Assembly: GCF_029051685.1 (NCBI RefSeq)
Contig: NZ_JAACFT010000031.1
Location: 1-64,000 of the forward strand
Reading direction: 5' to 3'
DNA length: 64,000 nt
DNA from: Bradyrhizobium sp. CSA207
GTDB taxonomy: Bacteria; Pseudomonadota; Alphaproteobacteria; Rhizobiales; Xanthobacteraceae
In this document: piece by piece, positions 51,601-59,463 of the stretch
Position numbering within the stretch: the stretch's first letter is position 1
Layout: the number at the start of each line of letters is the position of its first letter
The notes under the pieces: model-generated
What the model saw: only the letters and a program-made list of their open reading frames with translations
Database searches by the model: none
Told to the model about the DNA's origin: nothing
Made by a program: the position numbers and the translations under genes

Positions 51601-53434
51601 TCATGTCGTGCAGCCAGACCGGCGCCAGCCTGGTGCGGGGCACGATCTGATAAGTCCGCTCGTTGACCACGCGCAGGCCGTGATTCTCGATCACCGGCAC
51701 GCGGTAAGACAGCGACAGCGGTGCGGCGTCCGAGAAGACCTTCAGGCCGAAGCGCCTGGGATCGCTCTCGCCATCATCGCGGTGAACCGAAATCGTGACC
51801 GGACGGGCTGGCGTGAGCTTTTCGATGGTGGTGATATCGGCGATCGCCTGTTCCGCCGTGAAAACCTCGGTATAGCCGCCGCTAAAGGCCTGGGCATAGC
51901 GATTGGCGAGCATACGCGCCCGCATGCCGTCGGTAGACGCGGTCAGCGCGGCTTTCAGCTTGTCAGCCCAGGTTGCGGCAATCGCACTGATCCCGGCTTC
52001 CAACGTAGCACGCTCGACGACGGGCGTTTTGCCTTCATAGCGCCCGATGATGTAGTGGACGCGCGCAAGCGCCCCTTCAGGGAATGACACGTAGGAGGCG
52101 GACAGGGTCCCCTTGTAGACCTGCGACAGAAGGGCACCGACGCGCGTGCGCACATCGGTATCGTATTTCTCGCGCGGAATGAAAGCGAGGACGGAGACGA
52201 AGCGATCGAACTTGTCCACCCGTGCCAGCGCGCGGACGCGGGGGCGCTCATAGAGGATCAGGATCTCCATGACGAAGTTGTAGAGGGTCTCGACGTCGAC
52301 CTGGAACAGTTCGTCGCGCGGATATTCTTCGAGAATATGCATCAGCGCTTTGCCGGAATGGCTATTCGGGTCGAAGCCGGCGCGCTGCAGCACCTGCGCC
52401 ACCTTGTGGCGGACATAAGGGATCTGCCGTGCCGAGCGAGTATAAGCGCCCGAGGTGAACAGGCCGACAAGGCGCAACTCGCCCTCGAGTCGGCCGTCGG
52501 GCGTGTAGAGTTTGATACCCACATAGTCCATCCGGATGCGGCGATGAACGCGGCTGCTGACATTGGCCTTGATGACAATGAGGAGGGTCGGCTCCCGCAT
52601 AAACTCGCGAATTTCCGACGTCATCACCACCATTTCGCTGCCGCGGCGCAGGACCTTCGCATTAGGATCGCGGAGGATGCCAAGGCCTTCCCCGGTCGTG
52701 ATGTCGTCCGATGCATCGCTGTCGGGCGAGAACCGATATTCGCGCAGGCCCAGAAACGTGAAATTGTCCGCGCACAGCCACTGCAGGAACAGGTTGGCTT
52801 CGGCGACCTCTTCGATCGGCAGCGGCGGCGGATCGGAAGCGAAGGTCTTGATCGCTTTCTCGACCCGGTCGCGCATGGCTCGCCAGTCGGTGACGCAGGC
52901 GCGCACGTCGTTCAACGTCGTGGTAAGGCCGTCAATCAGCTTCTTGCGATCGGCATCGGCGTCCAGGCGGGCGATGTGGAGATGAATCAGGCTCTCCCTC
53001 GCGCCCTTTGTCCCTTCCGGCAATGCTTCGCCGTGGAAGCGCAGGAGCTGGCCTTTGTCATCGCGCTCCACCGCGATGACCGGATGCGCAACGAGGGTGA
53101 CTTCGATGCCCTGCTCGACGAGCTCCGCCATGGTGGAATCAAACAGGAAGGGCATGTTGTCGTTGAGAATTTCGAGCACGGAAATCTCGCGCCCGTCCGG
53201 CATCATCGGATTGACGACGCGGATATCGGCCCTGCCCGCCGTGCGCTGCTGCACATGCTTCCACGCTTGCTCCGCCAGGAAGGCAAGCGAGGAGGCATCG
53301 TGATTGGCGAGGTCCTCGATATTGGTGTAGCCGAACAAAAGCTCGGCGAAAGTTCGGGGGCTCTTGCCAGGTTGAACGCTTCCCGCCGCGTCGCGGATCA
53401 GAGCTGCCCGGGCTTTGTCGTCACGCCACGCCAT
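48620..53434 (-). CDS. NAD-specific glutamate dehydrogenase, large (180-kDa) type
   Basis: The 1604-residue enzyme is of the GDH-180 class, which converts glutamate and NAD to 2-oxoglutarate, ammonium and NADH. The N-terminal regulatory regions contain ACT-like segments. The catalytic core includes RGGLRWSDRPQDFRTE, the active-site lysine segment KNAVIVPVGAKGGF, PYLVVAADKGTATFSD and VGVGDMSGDVFGNGML. The C-terminal domain is complete. ATG 53434 was chosen because GGAGG lies 5 bases ahead of it; in-frame ATG 53446 and TTG 53467 are upstream. It appears intact and is the largest gene in the island. Confidence 0.93.
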   Translation of the reverse strand: MAWRDDKARAALIRDAAGSVQPGKSPRTFAELLFGYTNIEDLANHDASSLAFLAEQAWKHVQQRTAGRADIRVVNPMMPDGREISVLEILNDNMPFLFDSTMAELVEQGIEVTLVAHPVIAVERDDKGQLLRFHGEALPEGTKGARESLIHLHIARLDADADRKKLIDGLTTTLNDVRACVTDWRAMRDRVEKAIKTFASDPPPLPIEEVAEANLFLQWLCADNFTFLGLREYRFSPDSDASDDITTGEGLGILRDPNAKVLRRGSEMVVMTSEIREFMREPTLLIVIKANVSSRVHRRIRMDYVGIKLYTPDGRLEGELRLVGLFTSGAYTRSARQIPYVRHKVAQVLQRAGFDPNSHSGKALMHILEEYPRDELFQVDVETLYNFVMEILILYERPRVRALARVDKFDRFVSVLAFIPREKYDTDVRTRVGALLSQVYKGTLSASYVSFPEGALARVHYIIGRYEGKTPVVERATLEAGISAIAATWADKLKAALTASTDGMRARMLANRYAQAFSGGYTEVFTAEQAIADITTIEKLTPARPVTISVHRDDGESDPRRFGLKVFSDAAPLSLSYRVPVIENHGLRVVNERTYQIVPRTRLAPVWLHDMTIEISDGQPIEISPEFSHRLEASIMAVVTDRAESDGYNALILRTALGWREVSTIRALSRYLHQIRAPFSQDYMWETLRKNAVITANLVALFQGRLDPRLAVTDSERSARETALLAEIEEQLKSVASLDEDRILRRFTNLVQSTIRTNLWQVGQDGHPRPVISFKFDARGIEDLPAPRPLYEIFVYSPRVEGIHLRFGKVARGGLRWSDRPQDFRTEILGLVKAQQVKNAVIVPVGAKGGFVPKRLPSPSNREHFMAEGTEAYRIFVRSLLELTDNLDGDDIVPPDSTVRHDGDDPYLVVAADKGTATFSDVANAISAEKNHWLGDAFASGGSQGYDHKKMGITARGAWEAVKRHFRELGTDIQTMPFTVVGVGDMSGDVFGNGMLLSPATKLVAAFDHRDIFIDPSPDPAISFAERKRLFDLPRSSWQDYNKALISQGGGVFSRSLKAIPLAPEVRTLLDLDKPEATPFEVMRAILKARVDLLWFGGIGTYVRASGESDDQAGDRANDPIRIAGADVRARAIGEGANLGVTQRGRIEAAQKGVKLNTDAIDNSAGVNTSDVEVNIKIALARPEREGRLDPADRNSLLAAMTSEVGALVLRNNYLQTLALSLAERKGVAETGFLTRLMQSLEQRGLLSRTVEFLPDDAAITERTRRGQSLTRPELAVLLAYAKLTLYNDLLATGVPDDPYLARRLSLYFPREVPDKFPTAVELHRLRREIIATSLVNAVINRGGPACIVRLTDETDADIATIVMAQVAVYAIYELRRLNDAIDALDTRIDGQLQLGLYAAIQDLLLSRMVWYVRNVDFKDGLNAVIARFGPAIREISTSLDNALPPDLQAARSKRRQDLTDAGVPTGLAGELANLDALVSAPDIVTVAERTSRSIGDAAATFFAAEANFRLDRITAAARSVPASDHFERLAIDRAVELIAAAERRLAADMLTIGQSGQQAAETWLAAHPEATRIRRAVEEIAAGGLTLAKLMVAANLLGDLVKA

Positions 53435-53801
53435 AGCGTCCTCCATGTCCCGGCTGACGAACCGCAAATACAGTCAGGCATTGTTTTTGGAGTGCATCTC
53501 CTCGAGCGCCATCATCTTGACCGCGGTTCAATTGCGTACGCGAAGATCTTCGATCTTGCGGCCCCGACGATACTAGCACCCTGGAGCCTCCAAGGCGCGC
53601 AGAGTTGTGAGGCGTGCCTAAGGCCGAAATCCGGTGCCGACCGTCGGGCGGCTCGCAAAATCACAAGGAATTTCAATGGTGTAGGAGTTCGTGGGTTTGT
53701 TCTGAAAGGCGCGCCACTTCGGTATACGCAATTGACGCTAAATCTCGCCGATTTCCCGATGCGCGACGTCAAGTCTCCGTCCTGATTGCGTTTGGTGGCA
53801 T
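53435..53801. other. Intergenic region with a degenerate tRNA-like fragment
   Basis: No gene recognised. At 53708-53727, GGCGCGCCACTTCGGTATA resembles the last part of direct repeat copies 2 and 3 (GGCGCGCCATTTCGGTACA), with two mismatches. It may be an old attachment site scar. Confidence 0.45.
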
Positions 53802-54236
53802 TCATCCGAGTGGCGAGGTCCTCGTTCCTATCTTGTCGGTGGTCTCGAGCGGCACCCGGCACCCATTCAAAAACAGGCTGAGCATATTGAACCAGCCGAT
53901 CATAAGCGCGATCTTGCGAGAGATCGTCTCACCGTACTTGTCTAGAAGCTCGCGTAAGGTCTCATCGCGCAATGTTCCGCTCTTTGACAACTCATCGGTC
54001 GCTTTGCAGACGAGAACGTACTCCGGATTGATACCAGATACCGGACCATCGGCGGCTGCAGCGTCGATCTCCGCGGCAGACAGGCCCGCGTTCTTAGCCA
54101 CTTGCACGTTGGCTTGCGCCTCGTAAGGCGCATTTAACACCTTCGCCGCACGCAGGATGATCATCTGCAGGATGATCATCTCGCGTGTTTTGGGATTAAC
54201 CCCCTTCGCCTGGTCGAATCGTTCCGGGCGCGCCAT
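53802..54236 (-). pseudogene. Carboxymuconolactone decarboxylase-family gene, 5' end lost at the attachment site
   Basis: Homology starts at AKGVNPKTREMIIL and continues through VLNAPYEAQANVQVAKNAGLS to YGETISRKIALMIGWFNM, the AhpD/CMD helical fold. The first 40 or so residues of such proteins are replaced by MARPERFD, which is encoded by the tRNA-derived repeat. A 15-bp tandem duplication (MIILQMIIL) also interrupts the first helix. The usual catalytic Cys-x2-Cys is not seen, which suits the non-redox CMD subtype. It may still be expressed, but it is truncated relative to the family. Confidence 0.65.
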
Positions 54237-54245
54237 TTCGGTACA
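54214..54245 (+). repeat. Integration site copy 3 (short)
   Basis: Thirty-two bases (TCGAATCGTTCC to TTCGGTACA) are shared with copy 2 including its 3' flank, and 27 of them with the tRNA copy. The sequence to the left diverges inside the T arm. The shared GTACA flank shows copies 2 and 3 are closer to each other than to copy 1. Confidence 0.88.
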
Positions 54246-54347
54246 TATCTGCGAACACAGCCTGCGGCCATGACGCGGCCGGCAACAGCTTGTTCCAGCG
54301 TACTCTTGTCCGCAACAATGCAGACGACGCCATCGTCGACCTCGATT
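54218..54347 (-). pseudogene. Second serine recombinase remnant, C-terminal end
   Basis: The frame reads YRIEVDDGVVCIVADKSTLE, QAVAG and VPKWRARND into the repeat. It aligns with the C-terminal remnant next to copy 2 (QRVEADTKEIRIMGSKSELL), including the Asp and Lys-Ser positions. The remainder of the gene is absent; the upstream sequence is a different gene fragment. Both remnants have the same orientation and position relative to the tRNA-derived repeats. Confidence 0.55.
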
Positions 54348-54494
54348 CTGTAGCGACTGAGGCGATGAAAGCCTCGTAACCCGTATCCTCCCCGCTCGAT
54401 GCATAGGGGCGAGCCAGCCGAGGTCGCCATCCGGCCCGGCGATATAGCCGCCGAGACTTGTCGCGATGAAGACATGGCCGGTGGTTCGCTGCAC
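54345..54494 (-). pseudogene. Dihydrofolate-reductase-like (RibD C-terminal family) fragment
   Basis: The start reads HVFIATSLGGYIAGPDGDLGWL, the hallmark N-terminus of the RibD/DHFR-like reductases. After about 35 codons a one-base frame change allows GEDTGYEAFIASV, and then the sequence becomes the recombinase remnant. About 140 residues of the normal protein are missing. The junction marks a recombination point beside copy 3. Confidence 0.65.
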
Positions 54495-54605
54495 TGTGGC
54501 GGAGGCTCGTGTGCGGTCGGCTACTGATTCAGCCGGACCAGCAGCCTCTCTGGAGTGGGGCTATTTGCGCGCAGGCAATAACTAAAAGTTGCTGCAATAG
54601 AATCA

Positions 54606-55799
54606 ATGGGTTATGCAAGCCTTGAACTTGTCCCGGACCAAGATTTTGGAATTTGCAAGGTCATGCCCCCTTTCTCCAGCCGGCTACTTCAGACCGTCGA
54701 GGCGATCTACGATGCGGCGCCCGATCCAACGCAATGGCCGCGAGCTCTAGCTGAAATTGCTGGCTGCTTCGACGATGTCGGCGCGATCATACAATGGCGA
54801 AGGGATGATGATTCATTCGGCGCGATTGCGTCGGATAGTCTCCTGGAGGCGCAACGAGACTATGTAGAGCAAGGATGGTCGCGAAGAGATATCAAAGCTG
54901 TGCGCTCCGAACAGAGCGGATGCCTCTTCAGTGGTGAACCATTCTCGGACCGTCATATCGGATCTGAAGTTGAAATTCAAAATAGCCCATTTTCAACTCA
55001 ATTTTTGGCGAAGCACGGTCTCGGCTGGTTTGGTGCCGTCACCGTATCGCCGGACCCGCATATCCACGTAGGGTTGAGCATACAGCGGGATTTCCGGACC
55101 AAGCCGCAGTATTCCGATGCTGAGCTTGAAATGCTTGCCTTGATCGGGCGGCATGTCGAGAAATCGCTGCGGTTGTCGATCAGGCTGCTCAATGCAGAGC
55201 TTGCCAATCTCGGTCTTGGAGAAGCCTTGACCCGGATTGGCATCGGCGTATTCGCCCTCGATTCGATGGGTCGTGTGGTGTTTTCCAACCCGGCGGCGCA
55301 AAGGCTCGTGGGGGATCCTCTGGATGTCGTCGATGGTCATTTGCGTGTCCTTGTCAGCGCTGCTCGGAGTGCGTTCGACGATGCGATAACGCGAGCGCTC
55401 TGCGGGAATCCAGTTGATGTGACAGCCGAGCCAAGGCCGGTTCTTGTCCACTCCATCGCATCGGGCCGACGGGTGGTTATCTACCTGCTGCCGATATCGG
55501 TCCCGACCACACCTGGAGAGCACTTTCTCACCAATGCGCGTGCGATCGTGCTCGCCATCGAACAAAAATCCGGTGAACCGGCCGATCCCGCCGTCGTTCG
55601 GGACGTGCTGGGGCTGACGCTGGGCGAGGCGCGCATCGCGGCTTTGGTTGGTTCAGGACTGCCACCAAGGGAGGCAGCCGAGCGGCTGGGTATTGCGGAA
55701 GAAACAGCCCGCAGCGTCCTCAAGCGCGTATTCGGAAAGGTGGGCATATCCCGGCAGAGCGAGCTTGTGGCGCTGCTCTCAAAACTGGTGCTGCGGTAG
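54606..55799 (+). CDS. LuxR-family transcriptional regulator
   Basis: The 397-residue protein has a long N-terminal sensory region, including a PAS-like segment (LTRIGIGVFALDSMGRVVFSNPAAQ at about 210-234). The C-terminal LuxR helix-turn-helix is at about 335-390 (LTLGEARIAALVGSGLPPREAAERLGIAEETARSVLKRVFGKVG). The form is typical of the many single LuxR regulators of Bradyrhizobium. An internal ATG at 54663 (MPPFSSR) is a plausible alternative start. A 22-bp palindrome lies 38 bp after its stop and another at 57985, so it is a candidate for binding them. Confidence 0.9.
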   Translation: MGYASLELVPDQDFGICKVMPPFSSRLLQTVEAIYDAAPDPTQWPRALAEIAGCFDDVGAIIQWRRDDDSFGAIASDSLLEAQRDYVEQGWSRRDIKAVRSEQSGCLFSGEPFSDRHIGSEVEIQNSPFSTQFLAKHGLGWFGAVTVSPDPHIHVGLSIQRDFRTKPQYSDAELEMLALIGRHVEKSLRLSIRLLNAELANLGLGEALTRIGIGVFALDSMGRVVFSNPAAQRLVGDPLDVVDGHLRVLVSAARSAFDDAITRALCGNPVDVTAEPRPVLVHSIASGRRVVIYLLPISVPTTPGEHFLTNARAIVLAIEQKSGEPADPAVVRDVLGLTLGEARIAALVGSGLPPREAAERLGIAEETARSVLKRVFGKVGISRQSELVALLSKLVLR

Positions 55800-55835
55800 A
55801 CGCGCTGAACTGGTTGGCGGGGGATGAATTGCAGA

Positions 55836-55860
55836 CACTACCCCCAAATGGGGGTATCCG
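55836..55860. promoter_or_regulatory. Palindromic operator candidate, copy 1
   Basis: CACTACCCCCAAATGGGGGTATC, with an inverted-repeat core TACCCCCA/TGGGGGTA. It lies 38 bp after the LuxR gene and 54 bp before the small frame at 55914. Its twin is at 57985-58010. Confidence 0.65.
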
Positions 55861-55913
55861 TTCAGCCCGATTTCGTTTGTTGGTCACGCTGAGCAGTTCT
55901 TCGTGCTCGGCAA

Positions 55914-56096
55914 GTGGATGGCTTTGGCAAATCCGATCAATCAGGTGCGCAACTTCCCTGGAAGGTGGACGGCCGTCTGGATGCCGCTAGGCTACATCGG
56001 TTGCTTTCCGCGTGCGCGGACCTCTCACTAGATCGTACAGAAAATGAATTCATCCGCGTCGAGCTATATGAAGATCGAAAGCGACGAATGACATGA
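55914..56096 (+). CDS. Possible small protein coupled to the next gene
   Basis: A 60-codon frame from GTG 55914 has no recognisable domain (KSDQSGAQLPWKVDG, ENEFIRVELYEDRKRRM). Two points favour it: its TGA overlaps the ATG of the next gene (ATGA), and its start is about the same distance from palindrome copy 1 as the gene at 58077 is from copy 2. There is no clear ribosome binding site. Weakly supported. Confidence 0.35.
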   Translation: MDGFGKSDQSGAQLPWKVDGRLDAARLHRLLSACADLSLDRTENEFIRVELYEDRKRRMT

Positions 56097-56647
56097 TGTG
56101 GATTTTTGTAGGAGTGGCCGTAACGGCATTTTCGGTCATGGCGTCTGCACATGGAGGCGTGATCATTGTCGCCTGGGGGGCTATCCTGTTTGGAGTGGTC
56201 CAACTGCTGTTTTCTCGCCGCGATAGTGGCGTTAGTGCCGGTGTGGACGATCTGATCAACGATGTGTCGGAAGGTGTCCGCACCTTGATTGCCGTGAATG
56301 CGGGAGTTATTCGAGATCCAAGCGCACCTACTGCGAACGAAACCCAGGCGTTTCAACTGGCATTGCAGGACGCGGCGAAATCTCTCGGTATCCTGATTCA
56401 TCCGATACCGGAATCCCGCATCGGAGAGATCGCGTTGGCAATGACGCATGTGCCAATGGGCGTGGCTGGATATCTGAAGAAAAAGAGCAAATATCTTACC
56501 CCGGAGCTGAAGGCTCTCATTGCCCGGTCAGCCTTTGATGTGGCCTCGGTCGATCGGCCGGAGCACGAAGTGGCGTCCGTGCTCCGCCCAATAACTGAAG
56601 CTCTCAACGTAGACGACTCGGAGTTAAATGCCTTGGAACGTCGATAG
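56093..56647 (+). CDS. Membrane-anchored protein of unknown function
   Basis: The 184-residue protein has two closely spaced hydrophobic segments at about 2-18 and 22-41 (IFVGVAVTAFSVMASA, GGVIIVAWGAILFGVVQLLF), then a soluble C-terminal domain of about 140 residues. That domain contains DDLINDVSEGVRTLIAVNAG and SAFDVASVDRPEHEVASVLRPI. I do not recognise the domain. The ATG overlaps the stop of the small frame before it. Confidence 0.65.
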   Translation: MMWIFVGVAVTAFSVMASAHGGVIIVAWGAILFGVVQLLFSRRDSGVSAGVDDLINDVSEGVRTLIAVNAGVIRDPSAPTANETQAFQLALQDAAKSLGILIHPIPESRIGEIALAMTHVPMGVAGYLKKKSKYLTPELKALIARSAFDVASVDRPEHEVASVLRPITEALNVDDSELNALERR

Positions 56648-56879
56648 TATTGCACTAACCCGCTTGCCGCCGAGGAGGCCAGTATGTGGGATGGAGAGCG
56701 GCGAATGATTTAGCCGGCCCTACCGCGAGTGAATAATCATGGCGTTGCCGATTCTCGAGTCTTCCTGATGCGTCCGAGTTCGAGGCAAGGCGCCGACCAC
56801 AGCGGCGCTCGATCTTTTCCGTTCCCTGGCCGCTTCGCCGGACCGCTTTTCGATCCTCTTTAGATTAAAGGCCGCATGG

Positions 56880-57845
56880 ATGAAGATCAACGCTACAGTT
56901 TTTGTTCTGATTTTTTGCGCAATCACGACATACACTTCCCAAATTTGCGTCGCGCTCGGTGCTGCTGACATTGCCTATCTGGGTTGCGCTACCCCACAAG
57001 GCACAGTCGAGCTGAGGATTTGTGCCGATCCGGAATTAAAAAAGTTTGATGATGCGTTGAGACGGAGGCTCAATAAGTATCTGACGTCGGAGCTCTATCA
57101 AACCTCCGAAATCCGATCCAATTTGCAACGATTTCGGACGTTCCTCGACGACCGGAATAAAAAATGCGATCTGGCGTCGCCGCAAGAAATTACCGATTGT
57201 ATCGCAGAAATCACGTTGAGGTTTGATAATGAATTCATGGATGCGCTTAAGGAACGTCTCGATGAAAATATCCACGGTATGGACGAGAGAGCCAAAGAAA
57301 GAGCTGCTCAAAAAGAAGAAAGAGACCGTACAGAGCGACAGGAACGCGCGGCCCAAGCCGCTGAAGATGACCGATCCGTCACATTCCATGTCAAGAATAG
57401 CTATCAGTATAGCGTACAGGTCGAGTTTTCCTCGAAATCCCGGGACGTTTACTGGCCCGGAAATGGCAGGGCTTACACCTTGAATGATTCACAAGTGCAT
57501 AAGTATCGGTTGGCCTGCGTGCCAGGCGAAAAGATTTGCATGGGTGCTTGGGCCGCTGGAAGTAGTCGCCCCAGCTGGGGCGTTGGCTACAGTAATGCTC
57601 ACGGCTGTACCGGTTGTTGTGCAACATGCGGCGCCAGAAGCGTCGCGGGGTTCAATTTGGAGTACACAGGCCACGAGGAATCTCAACAAACCAGCGGCCT
57701 GAGTGCTGCGGATCTATTGGGCGCGGCTATCGGCGTTGCTGGCGCGGTTGCTGGTAGTGGCGGCTTCAATACTCGCTCAGCACCGTCGGTGCCACGCGGG
57801 TCTCCGCCACGAACTAGGGACAGTGGTGTTTCCGGACTGAAGTAA
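56880..57845 (+). CDS. Secreted LprI-like, Cys-rich protein of unknown function
   Basis: The 321-residue protein has a signal peptide (about 1-27). An LprI-like N-terminal helix-rich region has paired Cys (AYLGCATPQGTVELRICADPEL, NKKCDLASPQEITDC). A charged coiled-coil segment (about 125-165, rich in Glu, Arg and Gln) follows. A beta-rich domain comes next (SVTFHVKNSYQYSVQVEF, then KYRLACVPGEKICMGAWA and HGCTGCCATCGA), with six Cys in a short space. A Gly/Pro/Ser-rich tail ends it. The Cys cluster could bind a metal or form disulfides. Lower GC and unbiased codons suggest transfer. Confidence 0.7.
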   Translation: MKINATVFVLIFCAITTYTSQICVALGAADIAYLGCATPQGTVELRICADPELKKFDDALRRRLNKYLTSELYQTSEIRSNLQRFRTFLDDRNKKCDLASPQEITDCIAEITLRFDNEFMDALKERLDENIHGMDERAKERAAQKEERDRTERQERAAQAAEDDRSVTFHVKNSYQYSVQVEFSSKSRDVYWPGNGRAYTLNDSQVHKYRLACVPGEKICMGAWAAGSSRPSWGVGYSNAHGCTGCCATCGARSVAGFNLEYTGHEESQQTSGLSAADLLGAAIGVAGAVAGSGGFNTRSAPSVPRGSPPRTRDSGVSGLK

Positions 57846-57984
57846 GGGCCAAACTGGGACTCTAGAGCGCCTTGCAGCAAAGGTTGGCGAGACCGAAATA
57901 AGCAAGTCAATCAGGCAGCCCGAGTGACCGCCCCGCGGTCCTCACCGGATGCTTACATTCAATCTGATTGCCATTGAATTTCAC

Positions 57985-58010
57985 CACTACCCCCATATGG
58001 GGGTATCGGT
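57985..58010. promoter_or_regulatory. Palindromic operator candidate, copy 2
   Basis: CACTACCCCCATATGGGGGTATC, with a perfect core TACCCCCATATGGGGGTA. It lies 67 bp upstream of the gene at 58077. It differs from copy 1 at one base within 23 bp, in the centre. Confidence 0.68.
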
Positions 58011-58076
58011 TTGGGAGCATTTCCGAAATTCTCGAACACAGCGCCTGTCTGGTGTGACTGCCTTGCATTCCGCGGC

Positions 58077-58631
58077 ATGAATTCGATTATCTGGAGGGGC
58101 TTGTTGCGCAGGGTTCTCGTATTCGGATTGACGGTTTGTGCTGTTCCGGCCGCCGGCGCGCAAGACGCTCTCAAATCGCCGTTCTTCTGCAAAACGGTAT
58201 ACTTAAACGCATCTTGGTGCACGCCGCCGGCCAAGGATTGCGGCGGCGGGCTGCCTCCCATCGCGTTCCCTGCCGACGGCACACTGACCGAGACCGGGAT
58301 GGGCGGCGACACGATCGAGAGACGGCATCCTTTTGGCAAGTCAGACCTCGTTAAGAAAAATCGCGGAGGTGACACCCCAATCACTTTCACGACGGTCATC
58401 GGACGTGGCCCTTGGATCGAAACCATCACGGTGCACAAAATGTGGTTCGCGCCGGAGGGATCGACCAGGAAGTTGGACCGGTTCAAGCCGACCGCGCTGG
58501 ATGGATCGACCTGTTCGCTTTCAGGCAGCCGCGAGATTGTTGATCGGCCGAGAAACGAGCGGAGGAAGCTCATGCTGGTGTCGAAAAACTGCGTTTCGCT
58601 GAGTATATCAGTTGCCTGCACGAAAGCTTGA
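58077..58631 (+). CDS. Secreted Cys-rich protein of unknown function
   Basis: The 184-residue protein has a signal peptide (about 1-28, ending AAGAQ). The mature part has Cys in FFCKTVYLNASWCTPPAKDCGGG and later in STCSLSG and VSKNCVSLSISVACTKA, so several disulfides are likely. Family not recognised. ATG 58077 was chosen because the signal peptide starts there; an earlier ATG in frame at 58011 would overlap the palindrome region's flank. It is the first gene after palindrome copy 2. Confidence 0.68.
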   Translation: MNSIIWRGLLRRVLVFGLTVCAVPAAGAQDALKSPFFCKTVYLNASWCTPPAKDCGGGLPPIAFPADGTLTETGMGGDTIERRHPFGKSDLVKKNRGGDTPITFTTVIGRGPWIETITVHKMWFAPEGSTRKLDRFKPTALDGSTCSLSGSREIVDRPRNERRKLMLVSKNCVSLSISVACTKA

Positions 58632-58656
58632 GGCATGCCGCCTCACGGAGTCGAAT

Positions 58657-59463
58657 ATGAAAGTCCCTCAAGCGTCGTTGATCAGTATCCTTGTTTTGAT
58701 AAGTGTCAATGCAAGCGCCGCCCCGTCGTCCAGCTGTGCGGGCAAGTTTGTCGGGGTATGGAAACATTATGGCATTGGCTCGACCAATGACGCGACCCTG
58801 ACCGCAGACGGCACAGCCAAGTGCGATGGGCATCCGAACTGTCTGCAGGGAACATGGACGTGTGCCGGCAACGTACTGACTTACGATAATACGATTTACA
58901 AAACTGACTACACGCTGCAACCAGACGGAACGATGACGGCCAGGGGTGGCATCACGGTCGTTCGGGCTGGACGCACGCGGAAGCTGGACCTGGGCAATGC
59001 GGGCATGGTTTCCGCGAAGCTTTACGGTGTCGATACAACAGTGCCTATAAACACCCCTTCGAGTCAGAAGCCAGAAGTTAGACAAGCCAACAGACCAGTT
59101 GAGCCGAACGAGCAGGACTCGCAGGCTGCGTCGGCCGCTCGGAATTTATTTGAAGCGGGCAAGGCCGAATTTGTCGTGCAGAACTGGTCAGGCGCCACCA
59201 ACCGCTTCGAAGAGGCTGCCTCCCAATACCGAAAGGCTGGTGATCCAAAGAATGAAAGAATAGCCCTCGGAAACGCACAGCTTGCGAAAGCAAAAGCCGT
59301 CAGGTCACAACAAGATACATCAAGCCAGCGACGAGCCGGGATGCACTACAGCAAGTACAGTCTCAAGTGCCAGCAGGTTCTGAAGCAAATAGCGGTGTTG
59401 GAAGCTGATGGCGCAGATATGGTCAATCAAAGGCAAGGGTTGCGAGCACAAGGGTGCGAGTAG
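58657..59463 (+). CDS. Secreted two-part protein: lipocalin-like N-terminus and helical C-terminus
   Basis: The 268-residue protein has a signal peptide (about 1-22). A beta-rich domain of about 95 residues has the pattern CAGKFVGVWKHYGIGSTND, DGTAKCDG, CLQGTWTCAGNVLTY and YTLQPDGTMTA, as in small lipocalin-like modules of secreted proteins. A linker and a helical region follow (AARNLFEAGKAEFVVQNWSGA, RFEEAASQYRKAGD) that resembles one or two TPR units, and then a C-terminal helix with two Cys. Starts 25 bp after the preceding gene, so probably the same transcript. Function unknown. Confidence 0.68.
   Translation: MKVPQASLISILVLISVNASAAPSSSCAGKFVGVWKHYGIGSTNDATLTADGTAKCDGHPNCLQGTWTCAGNVLTYDNTIYKTDYTLQPDGTMTARGGITVVRAGRTRKLDLGNAGMVSAKLYGVDTTVPINTPSSQKPEVRQANRPVEPNEQDSQAASAARNLFEAGKAEFVVQNWSGATNRFEEAASQYRKAGDPKNERIALGNAQLAKAKAVRSQQDTSSQRRAGMHYSKYSLKCQQVLKQIAVLEADGADMVNQRQGLRAQGCE

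Larger units (their letters stand above)
44460..54245. mobile_element. Putative tRNA-Arg genomic island segment B
   Basis: Lies between direct repeat copies 2 and 3 of the tRNA 3' end. It carries a recombinase remnant at its left edge, a four-gene redox operon, NAD-glutamate dehydrogenase, a few unrecognised or broken genes, and a 5'-truncated gene at its right edge. No palindromic repeats of the left half were seen. Since copy 3 is shorter than copy 2, the right boundary may have been altered by later events. Confidence 0.6.

Noticed and set aside
53707..53730. A fourth full attachment site
   Set aside because: Only about 20 bp resemble the other copies, with two mismatches, so it is recorded as a possible scar only.
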